From the NCBI RefSeq assembly GCF_000473325.1, contig NZ_KI421513.1, positions 425,217 to 489,216 of the forward strand: a DNA stretch of 64,000 nt, given 5' to 3'. The position numbers and the translations under genes are program-made. The first letter of the stretch is position 1. Each line of letters starts with the position of its first letter. Of the stretch, positions 34,197-46,853 are shown one piece after another. This DNA comes from Leisingera caerulea DSM 24564. GTDB lineage: Bacteria > Pseudomonadota > Alphaproteobacteria > Rhodobacterales > Rhodobacteraceae. The notes under the pieces are model-generated. The model was not told the DNA's origin. It worked only from the letters and a program-made list of their open reading frames with translations, and did no database searches.

Positions 34197-34952
34197 TCAG
34201 GCCAGCCCGTCCCAGATCAGCTTGGTGCCGGTCACCACAAGCAGCACATAGGTCAGCGCAAAGAACCAGCGCTCCGGGATGCTGTGATGCAGCTTCACCC
34301 CCAGCCAGGCGCCGAGCAGGGCAAAGGGCGCCAGCATCAGATCAAGCATCAGCGTTTCACGTGTGAACAGCCCCAGCCCGGCATAAGGCACCGCCTTGGC
34401 AATGTTGATCGCCCAGAAAATCAGCACCGTGCTGGCCTGGTATTCGGTCTTCCGCAACCTCAGGCTGAGAAGATAGACCGCCGCTGGCGGCCCGCCCGCA
34501 TGGCTGACAAAACTGGTGAACCCCACCGCCAGCCCGGCGGCAAGGCCCGCAAGGCGCGACAGCGGCCGCGCCGCAACGGCCCGCAGGCCCAGCCGGGCGC
34601 GCAGCTGCCACAGCACGAACCCCACCGCCACCGCGCCGATCAGCACCCGCATCGCATCGGCGTCCACTGAGGTGTAAAGCCACGCCCCCAGCGCCACCCC
34701 CGGCAGCCCGCCTGCGATCAGCAGCAGCGCCGCGCCCAGGTTCCAGCGCCCCCAATAGGGTTTAAGCGTGGCAACGTCGATCAGCATCAGCAGCGGCAGC
34801 ATCAGCGCCAGCGCCATACCCGGCTCCAGCACCAGCGCCAGAATCGCCGCCGAGGCAAAGGCGGCGCCGGACCCGAAACCGCCCTTGGAGACGCCCGCAA
34901 AAACGACCGCAGGAATGGCAAAAACGAAAAACATCGCATCAAATGCCGCCAT
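34197..34952 (-). CDS. TSUP-family transporter (sulfite/organic anion), second copy
   Basis: Encodes 251 residues with eight helices. FAIPAVVFAGVSKGGFGSGAAFASAAIL is the first TSUP repeat; VGFTSFVSHAGGPPAAVYLL is the second with the SHAGGP motif. This variant is shorter than the 8.6-kb TSUP. Its substrate is unknown. It is divergent from mdh, with the inverted repeat GCGGTAT/ATACCGC (34990-35022) in between. The ATG at 34952 is used because the helix begins there. Confidence 0.85.
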   Translation of the reverse strand: MAAFDAMFFVFAIPAVVFAGVSKGGFGSGAAFASAAILALVLEPGMALALMLPLLMLIDVATLKPYWGRWNLGAALLLIAGGLPGVALGAWLYTSVDADAMRVLIGAVAVGFVLWQLRARLGLRAVAARPLSRLAGLAAGLAVGFTSFVSHAGGPPAAVYLLSLRLRKTEYQASTVLIFWAINIAKAVPYAGLGLFTRETLMLDLMLAPFALLGAWLGVKLHHSIPERWFFALTYVLLVVTGTKLIWDGLA

Positions 34953-34989
34953 AGCCCGCCCCTGAAAGCCCTGAATTAAAGACCGTTTA

Positions 34990-36073
<1,084 letters not shown>

Positions 36074-36096
36074 GCGCCGCACCTTGCCGCTATTCA

Positions 36097-36128
36097 AAGG
36101 GCCCGCGTCTGGCGGGCCCTTTTCTTTT
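36097..36128 (+). terminator. Rho-independent terminator of mdh
   Basis: Stem AAGGGCCCGC (36097-36106) with GCGGGCCCTT (36112-36121), 5-nt loop, followed by a T-rich tail TTCTTTT. Confidence 0.9.
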
Positions 36129-36375
36129 GCCGCAGCGTCCCGGTCCGGCGGCTGACGCTTTTGGCCCATGATGCGGCGGCGGCGGCCTTCCGGCCAAGGC
36201 TCGAATCACCGCCGTTAAGCCTCCGGTAAATTGTGATCACACCCCCAAAACCTGTGATCACAAAACCTGAAAATCTTCACCATTTCCCCGTCTCCCGTCA
36301 AATAAGCCTTTAACACTTGGCTTTAACACGGCCTATTGAACAGCAGACAATTGCAGCCAGACGGGACAGTTTCAG
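36129..36375. other. Upstream region of sucC with paired operator
   Basis: The first 90 bases are GC-rich with a CGGCCTTCCGGCC dyad near 36184. The second half is AT-richer and carries the TGTGATCACA pair, then the candidate leader of sucC. No gene is visible. Confidence 0.5.
36232..36262. promoter_or_regulatory. Paired palindromic operator upstream of sucC
   Basis: Two exact TGTGATCACA palindromes at 36232-36241 and 36253-36262, centres 21 bp apart, about 115-145 bases upstream of sucC. The same paired arrangement lies upstream of sdhC. Confidence 0.75.
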
Positions 36376-37569
36376 ATGAACATCCACGAATATCAGGCCA
36401 AAGCCCTTCTTCGCAGCTACGGCGCGCCGGTGTCCGACGGACGCGTGGTGCTGCGGGCCGAGGAAGCCAAAACCGCCGCCGGTGAGCTCGACGGACCGCT
36501 GTGGGTCGTGAAGGCACAGATCCACGCAGGCGGCCGTGGCAAAGGCTCCTTTAAAGAAGCGGATGCCGGCGAAAAGGGCGGCGTGCGCCTGACCAAATCG
36601 GTGGAGGAAGCTGCCGAAGAAGCCAAGAAGATGCTGGGACGCACCCTGGTCACCCATCAGACCGGCCCGGCGGGCAAGCAGGTGAACCGCATCTACATCG
36701 AAGCCGGCTCCGGCATCAAGCGTGAGCTGTACCTGGCCCTGCTGGTGGACCGCCAGACTTCGCGCATCTCCTTTGTCTGCTCCACCGAGGGCGGCATGGA
36801 CATCGAGGAAGTGGCCGCCGCCACCCCGGAAAAGATCCTGTCCTTCTCCGTTGATCCGGCCACCGGCTACCAGGCCTACCACGGCCGCCGCATCGCGTTC
36901 TCGCTGGGCCTTGAAGGCCAGCAGGTCAAGCAGTGCGTCAAGCTGATGGGCCAGCTCTACAAAGCCTTCGTCGAGAAGGACATGGAGATGCTGGAAATCA
37001 ACCCGCTGATCGTCAGCGACGACGGCAACCTCAAGGTGCTGGACGCCAAGGTCGGCTTTGACGGCAACGCGGTCTACCGCCACGCCGACGTGGCAGAGCT
37101 GCGCGACACCACCGAGGAAGACCCGAAAGAACTGGAAGCTTCCAAATACGACCTGAACTACATTGCGCTGGACGGTGAGATCGGCTGCATGGTGAACGGT
37201 GCAGGTTTGGCGATGGCCACCATGGACATCATCAAGCTCTACGGCGCGGAGCCTGCCAACTTCCTCGACGTCGGCGGCGGCGCCACCAAGGAGAAGGTGA
37301 CCGAGGCGTTCAAGATCATCACCTCCGACGAAAACGTCAAAGGCATCCTGGTCAACATCTTCGGCGGCATTATGCGCTGCGACGTTATCGCCGAGGGCGT
37401 GGTCGCCGCAGTGAAGGAAGTCGGCCTGAAGGTGCCGCTGGTGGTCCGTCTTGAGGGCACCAACGTCGAGAAGGGCAAGGAGATCATCAACACCTCCGGC
37501 CTCGACGTGATCGCTGCGGACGACCTGAAAGACGGCGCCGAGAAGATCGTGAAGGCAGTTAAGGGCTAA
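36376..37569 (+). CDS. sucC: Succinyl-CoA synthetase beta subunit (ADP-forming)
   Basis: Encodes 397 residues: the ATP-grasp domain (residues 1-230, [43 protein letters not shown]) and the C-terminal flavodoxin-like domain with [37 protein letters not shown]. It converts succinyl-CoA to succinate with ATP formation together with SucD. In contrast to the normal contiguous sucCD order, a glycosyltransferase gene separates it from sucD. The promoter region holds the TGTGATCACA pair. Confidence 0.97.
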   Translation: MNIHEYQAKALLRSYGAPVSDGRVVLRAEEAKTAAGELDGPLWVVKAQIHAGGRGKGSFKEADAGEKGGVRLTKSVEEAAEEAKKMLGRTLVTHQTGPAGKQVNRIYIEAGSGIKRELYLALLVDRQTSRISFVCSTEGGMDIEEVAAATPEKILSFSVDPATGYQAYHGRRIAFSLGLEGQQVKQCVKLMGQLYKAFVEKDMEMLEINPLIVSDDGNLKVLDAKVGFDGNAVYRHADVAELRDTTEEDPKELEASKYDLNYIALDGEIGCMVNGAGLAMATMDIIKLYGAEPANFLDVGGGATKEKVTEAFKIITSDENVKGILVNIFGGIMRCDVIAEGVVAAVKEVGLKVPLVVRLEGTNVEKGKEIINTSGLDVIAADDLKDGAEKIVKAVKG

Positions 37570-37581
37570 GGGCCTGATCCG

Positions 37582-38409
37582 GTGAAGGCGGCTGTCTACC
37601 TCATAGGCTTGCGGCAGGCTACAGGCCGGGCGGCGCTGATGCAGCGGGAGCTGGATCAGGCCGGGCTTGCGGCCACGCGGGTTGACGCGGTGGACAGCAC
37701 TGCCGTCAGCCGCGAGGAGATGCTCAAGCAGTGCGCACCTGAGGGCAACTGGGGCTATTTCCAGACCAAGGACATGGCCTGCACCCTGAGCCATGCCAAG
37801 GCCTGGGAGGCCTTCCTGGCGTCAGACGCCGATGTGGCGCTGATCCTGGAGGATGACGTCTTCCTGTCACCCGACACCGGCGCCTGGCTGGCGGACCTTT
37901 CCTGGTGGCCTGCGGATGCCGGCATCGTCAAGTTCGAGCGCTGGCGCAGCCGCAAGCTGCAGGTGGCGCTTGGCAAGGGCGGCGCCACCCATCTGGGCCG
38001 CGAGGTGCGCCAGCTGCTGTCCCGCCACGCCGGCGGTGCGGCCTATGTGATCTCCCGGCAAGCGGCGCAACACCTGCTGGACAGCCGCCCGTTCTGCATC
38101 ACGCTGGACAACCTGCTGTTCAACTTTGACGCCTCAACGGCTGCGCGCGGCATCAAGGTCTACCAGATCCAGCCGGCGCTTGCTGAACAAGGCAACGACG
38201 CGCCGGACGAACACGCCATCGGACCAGCGCGCCACCGGCCCAAGGGCTGGCCGCTGTTCCGCCAGAAATTCCGCCGCGGGATTTATGAATTCCGCGGCGG
38301 CTTCCGAATACTTCCCAGTGTGGTCTTGGGGCGGGCCACTCTCGAAAAAATCCGCTTCGACGGCCGTTCTCTGGCCACCCCGCAGACCCAACACACTCAT
38401 ACCGCTTGA
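37582..38409 (+). CDS. Family GT25-type glycosyltransferase (LPS/polysaccharide), inserted in the suc operon
   Basis: Encodes 275 residues. It begins at [30 protein letters not shown] is the GT25 N-terminus; [32 protein letters not shown] carries the nucleotide-sugar site and metal-binding EDD motif. GT25 enzymes usually add galactose or related sugars to lipopolysaccharide. It lies 12 bases after sucC and 13 bases before sucD, same strand, so it is transcribed in the suc operon. The donor and acceptor are unknown. There is no frameshift; it looks functional. Confidence 0.85.
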   Translation: MKAAVYLIGLRQATGRAALMQRELDQAGLAATRVDAVDSTAVSREEMLKQCAPEGNWGYFQTKDMACTLSHAKAWEAFLASDADVALILEDDVFLSPDTGAWLADLSWWPADAGIVKFERWRSRKLQVALGKGGATHLGREVRQLLSRHAGGAAYVISRQAAQHLLDSRPFCITLDNLLFNFDASTAARGIKVYQIQPALAEQGNDAPDEHAIGPARHRPKGWPLFRQKFRRGIYEFRGGFRILPSVVLGRATLEKIRFDGRSLATPQTQHTHTA

Positions 38410-38422
38410 AGGAACCAAAAAC

Positions 38423-39307
38423 ATGGCAGTCCTCATCGACGAAAACACCAAGGTCATCTGTCAGGGCTTCACCGGCTCGCAGGGCACTTTCCACTCCGAA
38501 CAGGCCATCGCCTACGGCACCAAGATGGTCGGCGGCGTGACCCCCGGCAAGGGCGGCCAGACCCACCTGAACCTGCCGGTCTTCAACTCCGTGCATGAAG
38601 CCAAGGCGAAAACCGAAGCCAACGCCTCTGTCATCTACGTGCCGCCGCCGTTTGCCGCGGATTCGATCCTGGAAGCCATCGACGCCGAAATGGAAGTGAT
38701 CGTGGCGATCACCGAAGGCATCCCGGTGCTGGACATGATGAAGGTGAAACGCGCCCTGGAAAACTCCAAGTCGGTTCTGATCGGCCCCAACTGCCCCGGC
38801 GTGATCACCCCGGACGCCTGCAAGATTGGCATCATGCCCGGCCACATCCACAAGCGCGGCACCGTCGGCGTTGTGTCCCGCTCCGGCACCTTGACCTATG
38901 AGGCGGTGAAGCAGACCACCGATGTGGGCCTGGGCCAGTCGACCTGCGTGGGCATCGGCGGCGACCCGATCAAGGGCACCGAGCATATCGACGTGCTGGA
39001 GTGGTTCCTGGCCGATGACGAGACCGAGAGCATCATCATGATCGGTGAAATCGGCGGCTCCGCCGAGGAAGAGGCCGCGCAGTTCCTGGCCGATGAGGCC
39101 AAGAAGGGCCGCAAGAAGCCGGTTGCAGGCTTTATCGCCGGCCGCACCGCCCCTCCGGGCCGCCGCATGGGCCACGCGGGCGCAATTGTCGCCGGCGGCA
39201 AGGGCGGCGCCGAGGACAAGATCGAAGCGATGAAATCCGCAGGCATCGTGGTCGCCGAAAGCCCGGCGGGCTTGGGCGAAGCGGTTCTGAAAGCGATCGG
39301 CAAGTAA
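38423..39307 (+). CDS. sucD: Succinyl-CoA synthetase alpha subunit
   Basis: Encodes 294 residues. The CoA-binding domain is [39 protein letters not shown], and the ligase domain has [41 protein letters not shown] with the catalytic His in [16 protein letters not shown]. It forms the active complex with SucC. The ATG at 38423 follows GAAGGA and is preferred over an in-frame start inside the glycosyltransferase. Two tandem hairpins follow before sucA. Confidence 0.97.
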   Translation: MAVLIDENTKVICQGFTGSQGTFHSEQAIAYGTKMVGGVTPGKGGQTHLNLPVFNSVHEAKAKTEANASVIYVPPPFAADSILEAIDAEMEVIVAITEGIPVLDMMKVKRALENSKSVLIGPNCPGVITPDACKIGIMPGHIHKRGTVGVVSRSGTLTYEAVKQTTDVGLGQSTCVGIGGDPIKGTEHIDVLEWFLADDETESIIMIGEIGGSAEEEAAQFLADEAKKGRKKPVAGFIAGRTAPPGRRMGHAGAIVAGGKGGAEDKIEAMKSAGIVVAESPAGLGEAVLKAIGK

Positions 39308-39315
39308 TGCCCGTG

Positions 39316-39367
39316 TCCGCTTTGCATACCTCAAAGCGGAAAATGCCCGGCGGTCTTCGCCGGGCAT
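39316..39367 (+). promoter_or_regulatory. Tandem hairpins between sucD and sucA
   Basis: TCCGCTTTG (39316-39324) pairs with CAAAGCGGA (39332-39340), and ATGCCCGGCG (39343-39352) pairs with CGCCGGGCAT (39358-39367). Neither is followed by a T-run, so they look like an RNA-processing or attenuation site rather than a full terminator, possibly setting the ratio of sucCD to sucAB. Confidence 0.6.
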
Positions 39368-39545
39368 ACCCTACTCCCAAGGCAGCTCTTTCTTTGAGGG
39401 ACCTCGCCGCCAAGACGGTTTGCCATACCGGATTGGCCGCAAGGTTCTGCGGCACATTCATCCATTTGAAACTCCTGCGCACCACCCTGCCGGGAGTGGC
39501 CTAAGGCCAGAACAAATACGGTCCCAACCCGCAAGAGGCACCAAA

Positions 39546-42497
39546 ATGACCGATCAAAGCCCCAACGACCTCTTCCGCGCCTCCTCCTTCATGCAGGGGC
39601 ACAATGCGGAGTATCTGGAGCAGCTTTATGCCCAATACGCCAATGACCCGAACGCGGTGGATGCCGCCTGGGCCGAGTTTTTCCGCCAGATGGGCGATGC
39701 CGAACTTGACGTGAAGGCCGAGGCCACCGGCCCCTCCTGGGCGCGGAATGACTGGCCGCCGATGCCCGCCGATGACCTGACCGGCGCGCTGACCGGCGAC
39801 TGGCCCGCCCCGGTTGAGGCCAAGGCAGCCGGCAAGAAGATCCGCGACAAGGCCGCTGCCAAGGGCGTTAAGCTGACGGACGATCAGGTGCAGCGCGCAG
39901 TGCTGGACTCGATCCGCGCCCTGATGCTGATCCGCGCCTACCGGATCCGCGGCCATCTGGCCGCCGACCTCGACCCGCTGGGCATGCGCGCCGCCACCCC
40001 GCACCCGGAGCTGGACCCCAAGACCTATGGCTTCACCGATGCCGACATGGACCGCCCCGTGTTCATCGACAATGTGCTGGGCCTGCAGGTCGCGACCATG
40101 CGCCAGATCGTGGAGATCGTGAAGCGCACCTACTGCGGCACCTTTGCGCTGCAATACATGCACATCTCCGACCCCGAGCAGTCCGCCTGGCTGAAGGAGC
40201 GGATCGAGGGCTACGACAAGGAAATCCGCTTCACCCGCGAAGGCCGCAAGGCGATCCTCAACAAGATGGTCGAGGCCGAGGGCTTCGAGAAGTTCCTGCA
40301 CGTCAAATACACCGGCACCAAGCGGTTCGGCCTCGATGGCGGCGAAAGCCTGATCCCGGCGATGGAGCAGATCATCAAGCGCGGCGGCGCGCTGGGGGTC
40401 AAGGACATCGTGATCGGCATGCCGCACCGCGGCCGCCTCAACATCCTCGCCAATGTGATGCAGAAGCCCTACCGGGCGATCTTCAACGAATTCCAGGGCG
40501 GCAGCTTCAAACCCGAAGACGTGGATGGCTCCGGCGACGTGAAATACCACCTCGGCGCCTCCTCCGACCGGGAATTCGACGGCAACAGCGTGCACCTTTC
40601 CCTGACCGCCAACCCCTCCCACCTGGAGGCGGTGAACCCGGTGGTGCTGGGCAAGGTCCGCGCCAAGCAGGACCAGCTGGGCGACAGCGACCGCACCGAG
40701 GTGCTGCCGATCCTGCTGCACGGCGATGCCGCCTTTGCCGGCCAGGGCGTTGTTGCGGAATGCTTCGCGCTCTCCGGCCTGCGCGGCCACCGCACCGGCG
40801 GCACCATGCACATCGTGGTGAACAACCAGATCGGCTTCACCACCGCGCCGCATTTCTCGCGCTCCTCCCCCTACCCCACCGACAACGCACTGGTGGTTGA
40901 GGCGCCGATCTTCCACGTCAACGGCGATGACCCGGAGGCGGTGGTCCACGCCGCTAAGGTGGCAACCGAATTCCGCCAGAAGTTCCACAAGGACGTGGTC
41001 ATCGACATCTTCTGCTACCGCCGCTTCGGTCACAACGAAGGCGATGAGCCGATGTTCACCAACCCCTTGATGTACAAGAAGATCAAGGGCCACAAGACGA
41101 CTCTGACTCTGTACACTGACCGGCTGGTCAAGGATGGCCTCATCCCCGAGGGCGAGATCGAGGACATGAAGGCCGCCTTCCAGGCGCATCTGAACGAAGA
41201 GTTCGAGACCGGCAAGGACTACAAGCCCAACAAGGCCGACTGGCTGGACGGGCGCTGGTCGCATCTGGACAAAAAAGATGCCGACTATCAGCGCGGCCGC
41301 ACCGCCATCGCGCCAGAGACCATGGCGGAGATCGGCAAAGCGCTGAGCCAAGTGCCGGACGGCTTCCCGCTGCACCGCACCGTTGGCCGCTTTCTGGATG
41401 CCCGCGGCAAAATGTTCGAAGCCGGCAAGGGCTTTGACTGGGCCACCGGCGAAGCGCTGGCCTTCGGCTCGCTGCTGCTGGAAGGCTACCCGGTGCGCCT
41501 GGCGGGCCAGGACGCCACCCGCGGCACCTTCTCGCAGCGCCATTCCGGCATCGTCAACCAGGAGACCGAGGAGCGCTACTACCCGCTCAACAACATCCGC
41601 GCGGGCCAGTCCCAGTACGAGGTGATCGACTCGGCGCTGAGCGAATACGCGGTGCTGGGGTTTGAGTACGGCTACTCGCTGGCCGAACCCAATGCGCTGA
41701 CGCTGTGGGAGGCCCAGTTCGGCGACTTCGCCAACGGCGCCCAGATCATGTTCGACCAGTTCATCTCTTCGGGCGAGAGCAAATGGCTGCGGATGTCGGG
41801 CCTTGTCTGCCTGCTGCCGCACGGGTTCGAGGGCCAGGGGCCGGAGCACTCCTCCGCCCGCCTGGAACGCTTCCTGCAGATGTGCGGCCAGGACAATTGG
41901 ATCGTGGCCAACTGCACGACGCCCGCGAACTACTTCCACATCCTGCGCCGTCAGCTGCACCGCACCTTCCGCAAGCCGCTGATCATGATGACCCCGAAAT
42001 CGCTGCTGCGCCACAAGCTGGCGGTCAGCAACGCCGAGGACTTCACCACCGGCTCCAGCTTCCACCGGGTGCTGTGGGATGACGCCCAGAAGGGCAACTC
42101 AGACACCCAGCTGGCCGCCGACGACAAAATCAAGCGCGTCGTCATGTGCTCGGGCAAGGTCTATTACGACCTGCTGGAGGAACGCGACGCCCGCGGCATC
42201 GACGACGTCTATCTGATGCGGATTGAGCAGTTCTACCCGTTCCCCGCGATCTCCATGGTGAAGGAGCTGGAGCGCTTCAAGCAGGCGGAAATGGTCTGGT
42301 GCCAGGAAGAGCCCAAGAACCAGGGCGCCTGGACCTTTATCGAACCCAACATCGAATGGGTGCTGACCCGGATCGGCGCCAAGCACACCCGGCCGCTTTA
42401 TGCCGGCCGCGCCACTTCGGCCTCGCCCGCAACCGGCCTGGCCAGCGAACACAAAGCCCAACAAGCAGCCCTCGTGAACGAAGCGCTGAGCATCTGA
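39546..42497 (+). CDS. sucA: 2-oxoglutarate dehydrogenase E1 component
   Basis: Encodes 983 residues, full length. MTDQSPNDLFRASSFMQGHNAEYLEQLYAQYANDP is the N-terminal subunit-interaction helix. HRGRLNILANVMQKP, GDAAFAGQGVVAE and CYRRFGHNEGDEPMFTNPLMY are the thiamine-diphosphate-site segments; GQDATRGTFSQRHSGIVNQE is the E1 loop. It decarboxylates 2-oxoglutarate and reductively acylates the lipoyl domains of SucB. The ATG at 39546 follows AGAGG; an upstream in-frame ATG at 39420 falls before the conserved start. sucB follows 12 bases later. Confidence 0.97.
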   Translation: MTDQSPNDLFRASSFMQGHNAEYLEQLYAQYANDPNAVDAAWAEFFRQMGDAELDVKAEATGPSWARNDWPPMPADDLTGALTGDWPAPVEAKAAGKKIRDKAAAKGVKLTDDQVQRAVLDSIRALMLIRAYRIRGHLAADLDPLGMRAATPHPELDPKTYGFTDADMDRPVFIDNVLGLQVATMRQIVEIVKRTYCGTFALQYMHISDPEQSAWLKERIEGYDKEIRFTREGRKAILNKMVEAEGFEKFLHVKYTGTKRFGLDGGESLIPAMEQIIKRGGALGVKDIVIGMPHRGRLNILANVMQKPYRAIFNEFQGGSFKPEDVDGSGDVKYHLGASSDREFDGNSVHLSLTANPSHLEAVNPVVLGKVRAKQDQLGDSDRTEVLPILLHGDAAFAGQGVVAECFALSGLRGHRTGGTMHIVVNNQIGFTTAPHFSRSSPYPTDNALVVEAPIFHVNGDDPEAVVHAAKVATEFRQKFHKDVVIDIFCYRRFGHNEGDEPMFTNPLMYKKIKGHKTTLTLYTDRLVKDGLIPEGEIEDMKAAFQAHLNEEFETGKDYKPNKADWLDGRWSHLDKKDADYQRGRTAIAPETMAEIGKALSQVPDGFPLHRTVGRFLDARGKMFEAGKGFDWATGEALAFGSLLLEGYPVRLAGQDATRGTFSQRHSGIVNQETEERYYPLNNIRAGQSQYEVIDSALSEYAVLGFEYGYSLAEPNALTLWEAQFGDFANGAQIMFDQFISSGESKWLRMSGLVCLLPHGFEGQGPEHSSARLERFLQMCGQDNWIVANCTTPANYFHILRRQLHRTFRKPLIMMTPKSLLRHKLAVSNAEDFTTGSSFHRVLWDDAQKGNSDTQLAADDKIKRVVMCSGKVYYDLLEERDARGIDDVYLMRIEQFYPFPAISMVKELERFKQAEMVWCQEEPKNQGAWTFIEPNIEWVLTRIGAKHTRPLYAGRATSASPATGLASEHKAQQAALVNEALSI

Positions 42498-42509
42498 GGA
42501 TAAAGAGAC

Positions 42510-44042
<1,533 letters not shown>

Positions 44043-44046
44043 TCCA

Positions 44047-44499
44047 TTGAGGGGAAAGCCTAGCCAGCCCTACAAAATCAGCGCGCCCAAAATTGGTGAA
44101 AGACCCAGCTATTGGGCGCGCTGGTGCGGGATAAAGTGCCCCGATTGCGGGCGCATTCAGTCAACGCTGGCTATGATGCGGACCAACCCTTGGAGGGGTG
44201 TGAACAAGACCGATTTTCACCTTTGCGGAACCTGCGGCACACACCTCTTTCTGACCGGAAAATCCCGCCATTGGAGTTTCTTCCTAGTAGTCGTACCCAT
44301 ATTTTTCTCTGTAATGGTGCTCACCTCAATCGCATTTAACTGGTTGGGTTGGGTGACAGCTGAGGGGCCGAACAAAGGCGAACCAACATTTGGTGCCGGG
44401 CTTTTGATGGGAATAGCTATTTTCAGCATCATAAGTGCTGTCAATGGACGCCGGGAAGAAGTCAAGAGTGTCAAACTTGAATGCAGTTCAACCCAATGA
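44047..44499 (+). CDS. Hypothetical zinc-ribbon membrane protein
   Basis: Encodes about 150 residues; the start is unsure (TTG at 44047, 4 bases after the sucB stop, no clear ribosome site). A zinc-ribbon pair (GIKCPDCGRI and LCGTCGTHLF) is followed by two membrane helices (FFLVVVPIFFSVMVLTSIAF and GAGLLMGIAIFSIISAV). The GC content is visibly lower than the neighbouring suc genes, and the codon use is less biased, suggesting later acquisition. Its end overlaps the MAPEG start region (ATGA at 44496-44499). No function is known. Confidence 0.55.
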   Translation: MRGKPSQPYKISAPKIGERPSYWARWCGIKCPDCGRIQSTLAMMRTNPWRGVNKTDFHLCGTCGTHLFLTGKSRHWSFFLVVVPIFFSVMVLTSIAFNWLGWVTAEGPNKGEPTFGAGLLMGIAIFSIISAVNGRREEVKSVKLECSSTQ

Positions 44500-44888
44500 C
44501 CCTCCCGCTCTGGGGCCTTGTCTGCCTCTCGATCCTCGCCCTGATCCACGTGAGCTGCGACAGCTTCCTGCTGAAGCTATCCGTCGGCAACGCATGGACC
44601 GCAGGCCCGCGCGACACCACCGTCAGCCGCGGCGCGCTGGCGGGCCGGGCGCAGCGGGCCTTCACCAACTTTCTGGAAACCGCCCCGGTCTTCATCAGCT
44701 TGGCGCTGGTGGCGGAACTGGCGAGTCTGCACAGCGCGCTGATCTCCGCCGGGATCTACACCTATCTTGGGGGCCGCGCCCTCTACCTGCCTGCCTACCT
44801 CAGCGGCTTGCCCTATCTGCGCACCGCCATCTGGCTCATCGCCACCAGCGGCTTAGCCGCGATGCTCGCGGGGGTGCTCCTCGCATGA
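44481..44888 (+). CDS. MAPEG-family membrane protein
   Basis: Encodes 135 residues with four membrane helices. AGRAQRAFTNFLETAPVFISLALVAEL is the core MAPEG segment (conserved R-x-N-x-x-E), and YLPAYLSGLPYLRTAIWLIA follows. The family includes membrane glutathione transferases and eicosanoid enzymes; bacterial members mostly have unknown substrates. The start could be 44496, where ATGA overlaps the preceding stop; the longer start at 44481 adds five residues. It lies between sucB and lpdA. Confidence 0.85.
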   Translation: MQFNPMTLPLWGLVCLSILALIHVSCDSFLLKLSVGNAWTAGPRDTTVSRGALAGRAQRAFTNFLETAPVFISLALVAELASLHSALISAGIYTYLGGRALYLPAYLSGLPYLRTAIWLIATSGLAAMLAGVLLA

Positions 44889-45114
44889 GCTTTCACCTTT
44901 ACAAAAATACTCCGGGGGGTGAGGCCCGTCTTGGAAACCGCCTGGGGGGCGGTTTCAGGGCCGAACGGGGCGGAGCCCCACTGCGCATGGGCCGGGGGCA
45001 GCGCCCCCATTCGGAAGGTAATGCCTCAAGCCCCCCGTCAGTTGAGTGGAATCAAAGCGCTCCCCGCCCCATCCGGTGCATCCTGCTTCCAGAACGGAAA
45101 AAGGAGTAACACCG
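44889..45114. repeat. Intergenic region with a conserved 3' element on the minus strand
   Basis: On the minus strand a hairpin GAAACCGCC/GGCGGTTTC (44934-44956) is followed by CACCCCCCGGAGTATTTTTG and then AAAGGTGAAAG. The order matches the copies after 10343 and 30761. No gene is visible; the right end leads to the small ABM-like gene and carries an AAGGAG ribosome site. Confidence 0.5.
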
Positions 45115-45384
45115 ATGGCAACTCATGTTCTCTGGCAGGCCGATGTGGCCGATTTCAACGCCTGGCTGACCGTGTTCCGGCAGGACAAGCGCAACCGGCA
45201 GGCCTCTGGCATCACCGACATGAACGTCTGGAGCGATCCGGACCGCAAGAACCACGCTGTGGCGCTGTTCGCCATCAACGACCTGGAAAAGGCACGCGCC
45301 TTCTTCGGCTCGGAGGAACTTGCCATGCACCTTGAACGCGACGGGGTCACCAATATCTCGATCAAGATGTTGACCCCGGTCTGA
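45115..45384 (+). CDS. Small ABM-like (dimeric alpha-beta barrel) hypothetical protein
   Basis: Encodes 89 residues. [69 protein letters not shown] fits the short dimeric alpha-beta barrel pattern used by antibiotic-biosynthesis monooxygenase-like and DUF3764-type proteins. No cofactor motif is present. The ATG at 45115 has AAGGAG 8 bases upstream. It lies 68 bases before lpdA. Function unknown. Confidence 0.7.
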   Translation: MATHVLWQADVADFNAWLTVFRQDKRNRQASGITDMNVWSDPDRKNHAVALFAINDLEKARAFFGSEELAMHLERDGVTNISIKMLTPV

Positions 45385-45452
45385 TCATAAAACAACTATC
45401 CCCTAGCTTGTTCCGGCAAACGGAACCGGGGAGAAAAGAGGAAAACCGACCC

Positions 45453-46844
45453 ATGTCCCAATATGACGTCATCGTAATCGGCGCCGGCCCCGGCGGCTAT
45501 GTCTGCGCCATCCGCTGCGCCCAGCTGGGACTGAAGACAGCTGTTGTCGAGGGCCGCGAGACCCTCGGCGGCACCTGCCTGAACGTGGGCTGCATCCCCT
45601 CCAAGGCGCTGCTGCACTCGACCCATCTGCTGCATGAGGCAGAGCACAACTTTGCCCATATGGGCCTCAAGGGCAAAAGCCCCTCGGTCGATTGGGACCA
45701 GATGAAGGCCTACAAGGATGAGGTGATCGGCCAGAACACCGGCGGCATCGAGTTTCTGTTCAAGAAGAACAAGATCGACTGGATCAAGGGCTGGGCCTCG
45801 ATCCCGGCGGCCGGCAAGGTGCAGGTCGGCGACGACGTGCATGAGGCCAAGAACATCGTGATCGCCTCTGGCTCGGTGCCTGCCTCCATTCCGGGCGTCG
45901 AGATCGACGAGAAGATCGTGGTCTCCTCCACCGGCGCGCTGGAGCTGCCGAAGATCCCCAAGAAACTGGCGGTGATCGGCGCCGGCGTGATCGGGCTGGA
46001 GCTTGGCTCTGTATACGCCCGTCTCGGCTCCGAGGTGACCGTGGTGGAATACATGGACGCGGTCTGCCCCGGCATGGACAAAGACGTGCAGCGTTCCTTC
46101 AAGCGGATCCTGGAGAAGCAGGGCCTCAAAATCATCCTGGGCGCCGCGGTGCAGGGGGTGGAAACCTCCAAGACCAAGGCCAAGGTCAAGTACCAGCCCA
46201 AGAAGGGCGGCGATGAGGAGACGCTGGACGCCGATGTGGTGCTGGTGGCCACCGGCCGCAAACCCTATGCCGAAGGGCTGGGGCTGGACGATCTTGGCAT
46301 CAAGATGACCAAGCGCGGCCAGATTGCCACCGACAACCACTGGGCCACCAACATCAAGGGCATCTATGCCATCGGCGACGTGATCGAAGGCCCGATGCTG
46401 GCGCACAAGGCCGAGGATGAGGGCATGGCGGTCGCCGAGGTGATCGCGGGCAAGCACGGCCACGTGAACTATGGCGTCATTCCGGGCGTCGTCTACACCA
46501 CGCCGGAAGTGGCCACAGTGGGCGCGACCGAGGACGAACTGAAGGCCGAGGGCAAGAAGATCAAGGTCGGCAAGTTCATGTTCATGGGCAACGCCCGCGC
46601 CAAGGCCGTGCACCAGGCCGAGGGCGGCTTCGTCAAGATCATCGCTGACAAGGAAACCGACCGCATCCTGGGCGCCGCGATCATCGGCCCCGCGGCCGGC
46701 GACCTGATCCATGAGCTGTGCGTGGCGATGGAGTTCGGCGCCTCTGCCGAAGATGTGGCGCTGACCTGCCACGCGCACCCGACCTACTCCGAAGCGGTCC
46801 GCGAAGCGGCGCTGGCCTGCGGTGACGGGCCGATCCACAGCTAA
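45453..46844 (+). CDS. lpdA: Dihydrolipoyl dehydrogenase (E3)
   Basis: Encodes 463 residues. [21 protein letters not shown] is the FAD motif; [20 protein letters not shown] contains the redox-active disulfide; [26 protein letters not shown] is the NAD motif; and [15 protein letters not shown] carries the catalytic His-Glu. It reoxidises the lipoyl groups of SucB with NAD. It closes the 2-oxoglutarate dehydrogenase set and ends with a strong hairpin. The ATG at 45453 matches the conserved N-terminus. Confidence 0.97.
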   Translation: MSQYDVIVIGAGPGGYVCAIRCAQLGLKTAVVEGRETLGGTCLNVGCIPSKALLHSTHLLHEAEHNFAHMGLKGKSPSVDWDQMKAYKDEVIGQNTGGIEFLFKKNKIDWIKGWASIPAAGKVQVGDDVHEAKNIVIASGSVPASIPGVEIDEKIVVSSTGALELPKIPKKLAVIGAGVIGLELGSVYARLGSEVTVVEYMDAVCPGMDKDVQRSFKRILEKQGLKIILGAAVQGVETSKTKAKVKYQPKKGGDEETLDADVVLVATGRKPYAEGLGLDDLGIKMTKRGQIATDNHWATNIKGIYAIGDVIEGPMLAHKAEDEGMAVAEVIAGKHGHVNYGVIPGVVYTTPEVATVGATEDELKAEGKKIKVGKFMFMGNARAKAVHQAEGGFVKIIADKETDRILGAAIIGPAAGDLIHELCVAMEFGASAEDVALTCHAHPTYSEAVREAALACGDGPIHS

Positions 46845-46853
46845 TTGTTACAG

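Noticed and set aside
39501..42065. 854-codon minus-strand frame opposite sucA
   Set aside because: SucA is unambiguous; the frame is composed of repetitive Ala/Gly/Val/His/Gln patterns typical of antisense frames.
44481..44888. MAPEG gene as a glutathione transferase of known substrate
   Set aside because: Only the fold is visible; bacterial members have varied or unknown activities, so no reaction was assigned.
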